A stretch of 7,321 nt of DNA from an uncultured bacterium. GTDB lineage: Bacteria; Acidobacteriota; Thermoanaerobaculia; Multivoradales; JAHEKO01. The notes beneath the pieces were generated by a model. The model saw only the letters and a program-made list of their open reading frames with translations, made no database searches and was not told the DNA's origin. Made by a program: the position numbers and the translations under genes. Shown here in pieces: positions 1 to 6,775 of the stretch; within the stretch, counting starts at the first letter, position 1, and each line of letters begins with the position of its first letter. Where the stretch lies: NCBI GenBank assembly GCA_938016625.1, contig CALILB010000168.1, forward strand, positions 1-7,321, written 5' to 3'.

Positions 1-89
1 CGCTCCTTTTTGGTCAACAGGGCAAAGCCGGTGACGTTGTCCCCGTCTGCAAAGCTGGCTATGGGCTCGTTGGCTTTCGTGGTCGGCAT
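1..89 (-). CDS. N-terminus of a probable OB-fold/HD 3'-5' exoribonuclease (YhaM-like), partial
   Basis: Only the first 29 codons lie in the window; the gene continues past position 1. The reading begins MPTTKANEPIASFADGDNV and continues TGFALLTKKE. The pattern I-x2-(L/F)-x-DGD-x-V-x-GF-x-L-x3-KE resembles the opening strands of the OB-fold at the start of YhaM-type enzymes, which join a nucleic-acid-binding OB-fold to an HD phosphohydrolase domain and trim RNA or DNA from the 3' end. The start is supported by an AGAGGA Shine-Dalgarno on the minus strand (complement of 101-106), 11 bases before the ATG. The gene is divergent from the VWA gene. The HD domain is off the window, so the enzyme activity is an inference; the region could belong to another OB-fold protein. 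Plus-strand readings of the same bases (frame 1 ending at 126, frame 3 ending near 93) look less protein-like. Confidence 0.55.
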   Translation of the reverse strand, partial: MPTTKANEPIASFADGDNVTGFALLTKKE

Positions 90-202
90 TCTTGACTGCG
101 TCCTCTTGGGCGTCGAGGTCGTATGATCGGTTGAGCGGACAGTCCGTAGAGGATACCGTGGAACAGGCGAAAGTGGCAGCGGGATTGCAGAAGAGAATCG
201 AT
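90..202. promoter_or_regulatory. Divergent intergenic region between the YhaM-like gene and the VWA gene
   Basis: These 113 bases separate two divergent starts and must hold both promoters unless they lie inside the genes. On the plus strand TATGAT at 122-127 matches the -10 consensus at five of six bases, but no good -35 element lies 16-18 bases upstream. TTGAGC at 131-136 followed after 15 bases by GATACC at 152-157 is another weak pair. The minus strand shows no convincing promoter. The purine-rich stretch at 189-195 serves as ribosome binding site for the plus-strand gene. The region is assigned from gene layout, not from a strong motif. Confidence 0.4.
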
Positions 203-2734
203 ATGCGCAAACGACACCTTTTCGGATGGGGGCTGGCGCTCGCTCTGACGGTCTCCGCGACAGCGATTGCAGCCGTGAGAGATGACATCGCCAAGTGGCC
301 CGAGAGCCAGAGGAGCTTTGTCCAGGACGGGACCGTTCTGCTCCTCGGTCAGAGTGAGAAGAAGGAGCTGCTGGGGGCCACGTCGGCCGAGCGGGACCGC
401 TTGATCGAAGAGTTTCTCGGTCAGGACCCGTTTCCGGATACCCCGGAGAACGAGCTGCACCAGGCGATCGAGCGTCGTCAACAGTTGGTGCACGAAGAGT
501 TTCTCACCCTGCTCGACGATCGGGCAAAGGTGCTCTTCCTGCGTGGGTCGCCGTTGGCACGGAACGAGGTGGAATGTGGGATGGCCTTCAAACCGATCGA
601 GATCTGGACCTACGGGACCGAGGGCGCGTTGTCCTACCTGCTTTTCTACCGGCCGGCAAAAGACAGACCCTGGCGTCTCTGGATGCCGCTGGAGACCAAG
701 CGAGTCCTTTTTATTCCAGAGATGCAGTACTGGATGGAGCAGTGGGAGGAGCTGCGGGGGGTGATCAAGGCAAAGCGCATCGATCTCCAGCAGTGCCCGG
801 CTGCCCGGGAGGTCGACGAGGCCACCGGGATTCGGGCCCTGCGTGACTATCGTCGGGACCGACCCACCAACGAGCAGATAGCCCGCTTTCTCCAGGGACC
901 GGCGGATCTCGCGGCTTGGGCCGAGCACGCGAAGGCGACCCCACTCGCGCGGGAGCGGCCCCACCTCCTGGTGGAGGGTCCGGAGATCTTCTTTCCGGAT
1001 CGGTTGCGGCAGCGTATGGTGACGCGGTTCCTGGTCGCCATTCCGCCCGAGAACCGCCTCGAGCCGAGCACCGATGGTCAAAAGCCGGAGCTGATTCTCT
1101 CGATCGACGGGCTTATCGAACAGGAGGGCCAGCTCTTCGACGAGCTCAAGGTCCGGTACAAGATCGAACCGCCAACCGAAGCGGTGCATGTCGCGCTGGC
1201 TTTCGATCGGGCGCTCCGCCCCGACCGGGAATTTGTGATCCACCTCCGGGTTCGCGACGAGGTCGGGGGTGGGGAGGCCTATCTGCATCGGGGCTTTACC
1301 GTTCCCAAGGAGCCCCAGGAGATCGAGGAGCCGCCGGTTCCCGAGGGCACCGTCATCGCCATGGGTGAGCAGCTCGCGCGCGAGGTCGTCGCCGGCAAGG
1401 ACGACCTGCTCCTGATCCCGCCGGCCGAAGACGTGGTGGTCGGCCTCTGGCGGGCCGAGGCGCTGGTGACCGGCGAGCGGATTCACAAAGTGGCGTTCTT
1501 GGTGGATGGCCAGCGTCAGATGACCAGGAGCGGCCGGCCCTTCTCGGCCGAGCTGAGGCTCGCCCCACACCCGACCGAGCAGCTCATAAGAGCCGAGGGG
1601 TACGACCAGAACGGAGAGCTGGTGGCCTCCGACGAGGTGGTTCTCAATCAGCCCAGAGGGGCGTTGCGGGTGCGGATCCTGGAACCCCAACAGGGAGCAG
1701 CGGTGTCGGGGCGGATCGTCACGACTGCCGAGGTGGTCGTACCGGAGGAAGCCCGGGTCGAAGAGGTGGAGTTCCTGGTCAACGAGCAGAGCATCGCCAG
1801 GCTCGTGCGGCCACCCTGGCAGGCCGAGATCGATGTCCCGGCGGGTGGTGCGATGGCCTTTCTGACCGTCAAGGCGACCCTCGACGACGGCAGCCGGGCG
1901 GAGGATGTCCGTTTTCTCAATGCCCCGCAGTATCTGGAAGAGGTCGATGTCAACCTGGTGGAGCTCTACACCACGGTGACCAATCGCTCGGGTGACTTTG
2001 TCCGCAACCTCGTGCAGGAGGACTTCGAAGTAAAAGAGGACGGTCGACCCCAGTCGGTCTCGAAGTTCGAGTTGGTGGTCGATCTGCCTCTGACGGTTGG
2101 ATTCGTCATCGACACTTCCGGCTCGATGGCCGACTCGCTGCCCGAGGCCAAGGAGGCGGCGCTGGGCTTTCTCAATAGCATTCTCACTCCCCGAGACCAG
2201 GCGTTCGCCGTTGCCTTTGCCGACAAGCCGGTACTGATCATGCCTCGTACCGACGATGTGACGGCACTGGGGGAAAGTCTCGAGGATCTACGCTCGCTGG
2301 GGTATACGACGCTTCATGACGCGATCGCCACCGGGCTCTACTACTTTCGGGGCATCCGGGGGCGGCGGGCGATGATTCTGCTCTCGGATGGTGACGACAC
2401 CGGCAGTAGCATTCCCTACCGCGACGCGCTCGAATACGCACGGCGCAGTGGTGTGTCGATCTACAGCGTCGGTCTCAACGTGGGCAAGTTGTCGGTTGGG
2501 ATTCGCCGCAAGCTGACAAGCCTGTCCGAGGAGACCGGCGGGCGGGTATTCTTTATCGGCCAGGCGGAGGAGCTGGTTGGAGTCTACGACGAGATCGAGG
2601 AAGAGCTCCGGAGCCAATACCTGTTGGCCTACACTTCGGACAAGCCAAAAACCGACGACGCCTACCGCGAGGTGGAGGTCAAGGTGAAGAAGGGTGGAGT
2701 GAAAGCACGTACGATTCGAGGTTACTACCCTTGA
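203..2734 (+). CDS. Exported GWxTD-like / Ig-like / VWA-domain protein
   Basis: An 843-aa protein for the cell envelope or periplasm. Residues 1-23 form a signal peptide: basic MRKRH, a hydrophobic core, and an AIA site before AVRDD. Residues 26-170 resemble the GWxTD domain: charged helices, a DPFPDTPENEL segment like the family's 'DPTPGTPENEF', then RAKVLFLRGSP and PIEIWTYG, matching 'GRIYILYGPPD...YEIWRY'. The literal GWxTD motif is absent. Residues about 485-575 look like an Ig-like beta domain (RVRILEPQQGAAVSG to the FLVN strand). Residues about 583-843 match the acidobacterial VWFA-related family: EDFEVKEDG, then a VWA domain whose MIDAS metal site is intact (D637-T-S639-G-S641, T703 in YTTLHDAI, D729 in LLSDGDD). 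VWA domains bind protein ligands through a divalent metal. I chose ATG 203 because it gives a clean signal peptide and has AGAAGAG seven bases upstream; a TTG at 92 would add 37 unlikely residues and reach the divergent gene. The 3' end overlaps the next gene. Family assignment is firm, the role is not. Confidence 0.9.
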   Translation: MRKRHLFGWGLALALTVSATAIAAVRDDIAKWPESQRSFVQDGTVLLLGQSEKKELLGATSAERDRLIEEFLGQDPFPDTPENELHQAIERRQQLVHEEFLTLLDDRAKVLFLRGSPLARNEVECGMAFKPIEIWTYGTEGALSYLLFYRPAKDRPWRLWMPLETKRVLFIPEMQYWMEQWEELRGVIKAKRIDLQQCPAAREVDEATGIRALRDYRRDRPTNEQIARFLQGPADLAAWAEHAKATPLARERPHLLVEGPEIFFPDRLRQRMVTRFLVAIPPENRLEPSTDGQKPELILSIDGLIEQEGQLFDELKVRYKIEPPTEAVHVALAFDRALRPDREFVIHLRVRDEVGGGEAYLHRGFTVPKEPQEIEEPPVPEGTVIAMGEQLAREVVAGKDDLLLIPPAEDVVVGLWRAEALVTGERIHKVAFLVDGQRQMTRSGRPFSAELRLAPHPTEQLIRAEGYDQNGELVASDEVVLNQPRGALRVRILEPQQGAAVSGRIVTTAEVVVPEEARVEEVEFLVNEQSIARLVRPPWQAEIDVPAGGAMAFLTVKATLDDGSRAEDVRFLNAPQYLEEVDVNLVELYTTVTNRSGDFVRNLVQEDFEVKEDGRPQSVSKFELVVDLPLTVGFVIDTSGSMADSLPEAKEAALGFLNSILTPRDQAFAVAFADKPVLIMPRTDDVTALGESLEDLRSLGYTTLHDAIATGLYYFRGIRGRRAMILLSDGDDTGSSIPYRDALEYARRSGVSIYSVGLNVGKLSVGIRRKLTSLSEETGGRVFFIGQAEELVGVYDEIEEELRSQYLLAYTSDKPKTDDAYREVEVKVKKGGVKARTIRGYYP
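2718..2721 (+). promoter_or_regulatory. Shine-Dalgarno GAGG for the TTG start at 2731
   Basis: GAGG lies nine bases before the TTG at 2731, inside the last codons of the VWA gene. It supports this rare start codon. The next ATG in frame would be codon 50 and would lose the signal peptide. Confidence 0.6.
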
Positions 2735-3402
2735 GTATCCGAAATTGCCTTGCGATCGCGGTGATCGGATCTCTTTGGATCTCCGGGGTGACGGCCCCTG
2801 GGTGGGCCGCCGATGACGGTTTTCATCATCTCCATTCCGACCGGGTCGACGGCGTCCATCGAGACGTGCCCGTGGATATGGCCCCCTTCAGTGGCGGTGG
2901 TATCAGCGTGGAGCTCACCTCTCCGACCAACGAGCTGGAGATTCACGAGCATATGGTGAAATTGCGCCCGGCCGCCGACGGCACCCACGAGGTCGTCGCC
3001 CGGGTCCGTTTCTCGGGCAGCGCCAAACTGGTGGCCGTCCTCACGCTGGCCGGTCTGCCGGGGAGCCTGGAGGACGACATCATCCTTCCCGAGCAGGAGA
3101 AGGAGATCCTGGCGCGGGTCGAGCTGGCTCAGAGCGAGGAGGGCATTCTCGTCACCCCGGTGGAGAATCCCAGCGAGGTCGAGATCGCGATCCATAGCGA
3201 GCTTGCCGGCCGCATCGTCACTCTGTGCGAGGGTTTCTCCCTGGTCCCGGGGACCGGACTGGCGTGCGACGGGCTCGAGGGTGCTTTCTCGACCGTACGG
3301 TTGCCGATTCCCCCACCGGGCGACACCTATCTGATCGAGTACGCGGCCCTGAACAGCGACGAGCGGCGTCAGATGGACGCCTACATCGAGGCTCAGAACT
3401 GA
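2731..3402 (+). CDS. Exported protein of unknown family, coupled to the VWA gene
   Basis: A 223-aa protein I do not recognise. It starts at TTG, whose bases overlap the TGA stop of the VWA gene as TTGA, so ribosomes finishing the first gene can restart here. Residues 1-26 form a signal peptide (MSIRN, a hydrophobic stretch, and PGWA before ADDG), so the product is exported. The mature N-terminus is rich in histidine (H32, H33, H35, H43), followed by a glycine-rich turn near residues 55-57. The rest alternates short hydrophobic and charged stretches, suggesting an all-beta fold (for example VVARVRF, KLVAVLTL, VEIAIHSEL). C166 and C179 are the only cysteines outside the signal peptide and could form a disulfide. 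It has no second membrane segment and no lipobox. Its coupling suggests that it works with, or is displayed beside, the VWA protein, but no activity can be named. Confidence 0.82.
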   Translation: MSIRNCLAIAVIGSLWISGVTAPGWAADDGFHHLHSDRVDGVHRDVPVDMAPFSGGGISVELTSPTNELEIHEHMVKLRPAADGTHEVVARVRFSGSAKLVAVLTLAGLPGSLEDDIILPEQEKEILARVELAQSEEGILVTPVENPSEVEIAIHSELAGRIVTLCEGFSLVPGTGLACDGLEGAFSTVRLPIPPPGDTYLIEYAALNSDERRQMDAYIEAQN

Positions 3403-3438
3403 TCTCAGTGAAGCTGGGCTTGGACCGCGGCAAGCGGC
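3403..3438. other. Convergent gap between two stop codons
   Basis: Thirty-six bases separate the plus-strand exported-protein gene from the minus-strand ATPase gene. GCTTG at 3418-3422 can pair with CAAGC at 3431-3435 around an eight-base loop, but there is no T-run on either side, so a Rho-independent terminator is not supported. Termination here may be Rho-dependent or may lie inside a coding region. Confidence 0.5.
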
Positions 3439-6400
3439 TCAGGCATCGAGCAGACCCTGCTGGGCGGCGGCGTCGACGATCGCCTGATTCTCTTCGTTCT
3501 GGTAGACAAACTGGTGACGCTGGTCGGGTTGGAGATGGGAGGCCTTGCGGAGTAGCTCGCGATAGGCGCGCTCCAGGTAGCTCACTGGGTCACCGACGTT
3601 GTGGCCTCTTTTGTTGAGCCAATCGAGACCGAGATAGAGACGATAATCCAGCTGCTCGGAGCGGTCGGTCTGGTCGAAATTGGCCACCAGCTCGCGCAGA
3701 CCGATCGCCTGTCTGCGAATACCTTCGTCGTTCTTCTCCAGCAGCGCCATTTCCAGCAGCCAGGCTCGATCGAAGCCGGAGGCAAGGTGGTTGCCCTGCT
3801 CTTTGTGCTTCTCCAGGGCCACACGCAAGTGAGCTTCGGCCTCCTCGTACTGACGTTGGGCGAGACAGATCCGCCCGAGGAGCTGCTCGGCATTGGCCAG
3901 ATGGGGTTCGAGCGACAGCAGGGTGAGCTGAAAGTGGGCTTTGCGTGCGTCCTCCAGGGCGGCGCCCGGTTGACCGAGTAGAAGGAAATTCTCCGCCACC
4001 TCGAGGCGAGCGATGGCCTCGCCGGCCACGTCGTCCTTGCCGGCGCGGATGCGTAGGGCCGCACGGATCGGATGCGTAGCCGAGGCGTAGTCGCCGAGTC
4101 GGGTGTAGGCGCTGGCCAGGCCCCTGAGCGTGTAACTCACATCGGCTTTCTTGCCGTGCTCCACCAGAATCTCGTGGGCTTCCTGGAAGGCGGCGAGCGC
4201 CTGTGGGTAGTTGCCCATCGCCACGCTGACGGCGCCGAGGGCCGACAGCGAGCTGCCGATCGGGCGGAGAAGGTTCTGCTCGCGGCGTTTCTTCAGGCCT
4301 CTCCGATGATAATCGAGCGCCTCCTCGAGTCGCTTCTCGTGAAAAGCGATATTTCCCAGAAAGTAGTCGCAAGTCGCCTCCAGGGCCACCGACCCCTGCT
4401 GCTCTAGCGCCTTGCCGAGATTGGTGAACAGCTCGGTTGCCTCGTCATATCTCTGTTCACGCATAAAGAGCCGCCCGAGCTGGATCAGCAGCAGTGCCTG
4501 TCGGCGGGGGTCGGTGTCCCGGGCCAGCTTCAGAGCACTCTGCATGGTGGCCTCGGCCTCGCGGAACCGCCCCGCCTCTTTGTCCAGCTCGGCCTTTGTC
4601 CCGGCAAGCGCCAGCATCCGGCTGGGCTGGTCGGTGGCCAGCTCGAGACCACGGGCCAGATCTTCGGCGTGGTTCTGGACCTGGCCCAGACGACGGGCGA
4701 TGGGAAGGATCCGCCACAACAACTCCAACTCGATCTCCGGATCGCCTTCTCTCTTGCGGTGCTCCCGCATCTCCTTGGTCAGGGCCGCCAGCAGCTCTCT
4801 TCGTGGTATCTGGGCGACAAAGGAGGATTCGGTGACCTTCAAAAGGGAGTGGACCGCGAGCGGAGTCCCCTCCAGCAGGCGATAGGTCTCCCAGTTGGCT
4901 TCGCCGTTCTCACTGCAGTCGACAAGACTCTCGCCCACGGCCTGACGGGTGATCTCGCCGGACTCGGGCGCGATCGCGTAGGAGAGGGCGAGAGAATTAG
5001 CTGGACAGGAGATGGTGACTCCCGGTCCCCATGGAGTTTCGGTGTTTTGCAGGAGTCCCGATTCGAGACCGGCCACTTCCCAGTCGAGAGTGGACCACGA
5101 AGACAGAGCAGAGGCGGCGGCACCCACGGGGGCAGCCGGTGCCCCGTTCTCGAGGTGGGACAGGATATAGAAGGGTATGGGTCCACCGAGGCGGCTGGCC
5201 TCTGCCTGTAGGTGGCAGACGAGACGCAGAGACGGACTGTAGTCCGCCTCCTCGTCGCCACTGAAGAAGAAGCTGCCGTAGATTCGGCGCATGCTCTTCT
5301 CGCGGATCAGCGCCACCATTCCCTCCTCCAGCGCAAACGGATTGCCCTCGGTTGCCTCGAGGAGGCGGCTCTGGACCGAGATGGGAAGCGAGAGGCCGGC
5401 AAAGAGCTGTGACGCGCACTCCGCCATCTCCCGCTCCTCGAAGAGCCCGACCTCGAGGGTTGGCAGCTCTTCGAGGTCGGCGGGCAGCATGACTCCGCCG
5501 CGCCCCACGAGGATCAGTCGAAAAGTCTCTCCAAGGCGAGGGGATTCGAGAATTCGGGAGAGAAATTCCAGATCACCCTCGTCTATCTGCTCGAGATCGT
5601 CACAAATCACCGATACCGGCTCGCCGGTGGTGGAGATGAGCCGGTCTAAAGCCACCAGCACCCACTGGGCGAGCTCCGCCTCTTCCGGCCGCTTGTCCGA
5701 TCCCATGTGAATCTTCAGCCGCTTTCGTAGCTCTTCCCTCTGCTCCCGATCCTGGATCCGTGGCTGCAGATCGGCATCCGCCGAGCGGGATTGGGGGCTG
5801 AGCAGCTGTTGCGCGACCTGGAGACCGAGCGGTAGATCCCGCCGTCTTGGTGACTGGACCCTCAACCAGAGAATCGGGGCACCGGAGCGCTTGACGGCGT
5901 CCCACACGAGTCGTGTCTTGCCGCAACCGACAGGACCCCGAATGCGCATCGCTGCATTCCCCAGCAGGTCTTGCATGGCCTCGAGAAGCCGGGGGCGGTT
6001 GATTCGCTTGAGCTGTCTACCGAGCAACTCGGGGTTTCGCCACGGTGTGGTGCTGGCGATGGCCGGTCCCACCTTGATCAATGGAAATGCCCTTCCCGAG
6101 GGACCTTGAAAGGGGGGCTGAGAGATGATCTGGCAGGGATGTTCCAGCTGATGTGCCGCCCAGCCGGTCAGATAGACGGCGTGACTCTCGAGCGGCGGAG
6201 GGGCCTGCTGGATGTCTTCACCAAACGGATCCGATTTGAGCTCGGCCTGCTGGTCTCTGATCGTCACCTCACCCGGTGCGATCAGCATGCCGAGGGATGG
6301 TGGATCTCGACGCAGCTCGTCTCCCTTGGACAAAACCACCGGGAGCCGGCGACAGATATGGACCGCGGTGTCGAAAGGAGCCGGGTCTTTTGCCTCGGGA

Positions 6401-6579
6401 AGGACGGCAAACGTGGTCGGGGCAAGGGGATAGATGCCGCCGGTCTCGAGCAGAACCCGCTCGATCTTCTCCCGAACCTCCTCCGCACGGGATTTCGAGT
6501 CGTCGGGCCAGAGATATACGACGGCCGCCGGTGACCGGATATGGAGTCTGCGGGTGAGGTTCTGGGGTGGCTGATCCAT
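3439..6579 (-). CDS. Pseudo-cyclase / P-loop NTPase / TPR signalling protein (STAND-like)
   Basis: A 1046-aa cytoplasmic protein with no signal peptide. Residues about 16-170 follow the layout of class III adenylyl/guanylyl cyclases: AAVVYLW strand, helix to TGG at 46-48, TFAVLP where cyclases have 'AVFG', SLGMLIAPGEV like 'RIGIHTGEV', and AVYLTGWAAHQL like 'ILVS..T...L'. The metal aspartates and the Asn/Arg pair are not conserved, so it should not make cyclic nucleotides. Residues about 184-430 form an AAA-16-type NTPase: LLGR near 185-188, Walker A GPVGCGKT at 215-222, Walker B-like VICDDLEQID at 324-333, and TEGNPFALEE at 410-419. Residues 440-640 look like a winged-helix linker. About seven TPRs of roughly 38-40 residues span 656-930, usually protein-binding. 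The tail (ERAYRELL to NEENQAIV) resembles the end of related cyclase-AAA-TPR proteins. ATG 6579 directly follows an in-frame TAG; no clear Shine-Dalgarno is seen. It lacks a kinase or DNA-binding output domain, so its output is unknown. NTPase and TPR calls are firm. Confidence 0.9.
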   Translation of the reverse strand: MDQPPQNLTRRLHIRSPAAVVYLWPDDSKSRAEEVREKIERVLLETGGIYPLAPTTFAVLPEAKDPAPFDTAVHICRRLPVVLSKGDELRRDPPSLGMLIAPGEVTIRDQQAELKSDPFGEDIQQAPPPLESHAVYLTGWAAHQLEHPCQIISQPPFQGPSGRAFPLIKVGPAIASTTPWRNPELLGRQLKRINRPRLLEAMQDLLGNAAMRIRGPVGCGKTRLVWDAVKRSGAPILWLRVQSPRRRDLPLGLQVAQQLLSPQSRSADADLQPRIQDREQREELRKRLKIHMGSDKRPEEAELAQWVLVALDRLISTTGEPVSVICDDLEQIDEGDLEFLSRILESPRLGETFRLILVGRGGVMLPADLEELPTLEVGLFEEREMAECASQLFAGLSLPISVQSRLLEATEGNPFALEEGMVALIREKSMRRIYGSFFFSGDEEADYSPSLRLVCHLQAEASRLGGPIPFYILSHLENGAPAAPVGAAASALSSWSTLDWEVAGLESGLLQNTETPWGPGVTISCPANSLALSYAIAPESGEITRQAVGESLVDCSENGEANWETYRLLEGTPLAVHSLLKVTESSFVAQIPRRELLAALTKEMREHRKREGDPEIELELLWRILPIARRLGQVQNHAEDLARGLELATDQPSRMLALAGTKAELDKEAGRFREAEATMQSALKLARDTDPRRQALLLIQLGRLFMREQRYDEATELFTNLGKALEQQGSVALEATCDYFLGNIAFHEKRLEEALDYHRRGLKKRREQNLLRPIGSSLSALGAVSVAMGNYPQALAAFQEAHEILVEHGKKADVSYTLRGLASAYTRLGDYASATHPIRAALRIRAGKDDVAGEAIARLEVAENFLLLGQPGAALEDARKAHFQLTLLSLEPHLANAEQLLGRICLAQRQYEEAEAHLRVALEKHKEQGNHLASGFDRAWLLEMALLEKNDEGIRRQAIGLRELVANFDQTDRSEQLDYRLYLGLDWLNKRGHNVGDPVSYLERAYRELLRKASHLQPDQRHQFVYQNEENQAIVDAAAQQGLLDA

Positions 6580-6661
6580 CTAGGGCGGCTCTGGCTTTGC
6601 CGTCAATCTTAACTCGCATTGCCCCCCGGTTCCTGTGGAGGGTTTCTCGGTCCGGCCCTTG

Positions 6662-6676
6662 CCAAACGGCCTTTGG
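6662..6676. repeat. Inverted repeat CCAAA-CGGCC-TTTGG beside the promoter
   Basis: A perfect five-base inverted repeat with a five-base centre. In RNA the stem would extend by a G-U and a U-A pair (6660-6678). Its right arm covers the TG of the extended -10 element, and the T6 run at 6685-6690 follows six bases after the extended stem. It could be an operator for a dimeric regulator. A terminator reading is less likely because no plus-strand gene lies upstream. Confidence 0.35.
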
Positions 6677-6682
6677 TATACT
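6674..6682 (+). promoter_or_regulatory. Extended -10 promoter for the gene at 6776
   Basis: TGGTATACT fits the extended -10 form TGn-TATAAT with one mismatch, inside a locally AT-rich stretch of an otherwise GC-rich region. No -35 is found at normal spacing, which extended -10 promoters can tolerate. The predicted start of transcription is near 6689, giving a leader of roughly 85-90 bases before the ATG at 6776. Confidence 0.45.
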
Positions 6683-6721
6683 GATTTTTTGCCTGTCCGA
6701 CTAGATCACCAAGAAAGTGCC

Positions 6722-6749
6722 GGTGGCCGCGATTTTTGGCTCGGCCGCC
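6722..6749 (+). other. GC-rich hairpin in the 5' leader of the gene at 6776
   Basis: GGTGGCCG at 6722-6729 pairs with CGGCCGCC at 6742-6749 over eight base pairs, one of them G-U, enclosing a twelve-base U-rich loop. It ends nine bases before the GGGGAG ribosome binding site (6759-6764). No T-run follows, so it is not an intrinsic terminator. It may stabilise the transcript or influence translation; it could also be chance pairing in GC-rich DNA. Confidence 0.4.
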
Positions 6750-6775
6750 TGAATTAGCGGGGAGACGACTCCGAG

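Noticed and set aside
1..126. Plus-strand frame-1 C-terminus ending in TGA at 124-126
   Set aside because: It has fair third-position G/C content and a hydrophobic stretch, but the minus-strand reading has a start, a Shine-Dalgarno and an OB-fold-like pattern, which fits better.
92..127. TTGACT (92-97) as -35 with TATGAT (122-127) as -10
   Set aside because: Both hexamers are good matches, but the spacer is 24 bases, well outside the usual 16-18.
92..202. Upstream TTG start adding 37 residues to the VWA protein
   Set aside because: It would bury the signal peptide and leave only two bases to the divergent gene start. ATG 203 has its own ribosome binding site.
59..1690. A 543-codon open frame on the minus strand opposite the VWA gene
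   Set aside because: Its codons lie exactly opposite those of the VWA gene with second positions aligned, the antisense frame that often stays open in GC-rich genes. The product has no recognisable domain, while the sense frame has a signal peptide and a VWA metal site.
3590..4372. A 260-codon minus-strand frame overlapping the TPR region of the ATPase
   Set aside because: It is an arginine- and proline-rich out-of-frame reading of the TPR coding sequence, typical of GC-rich shadows.
6659..6682. TTGCCA as the -35 partner of TATACT
   Set aside because: The spacing is only 12 bases, too short for a sigma-70 promoter; the extended -10 reading is preferred.
6660..6690. Intrinsic terminator made of the CCAAA/TTTGG stem and the T6 run
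   Set aside because: The stem is short and AU-rich, six bases separate it from the T-run, and no plus-strand gene ends upstream.
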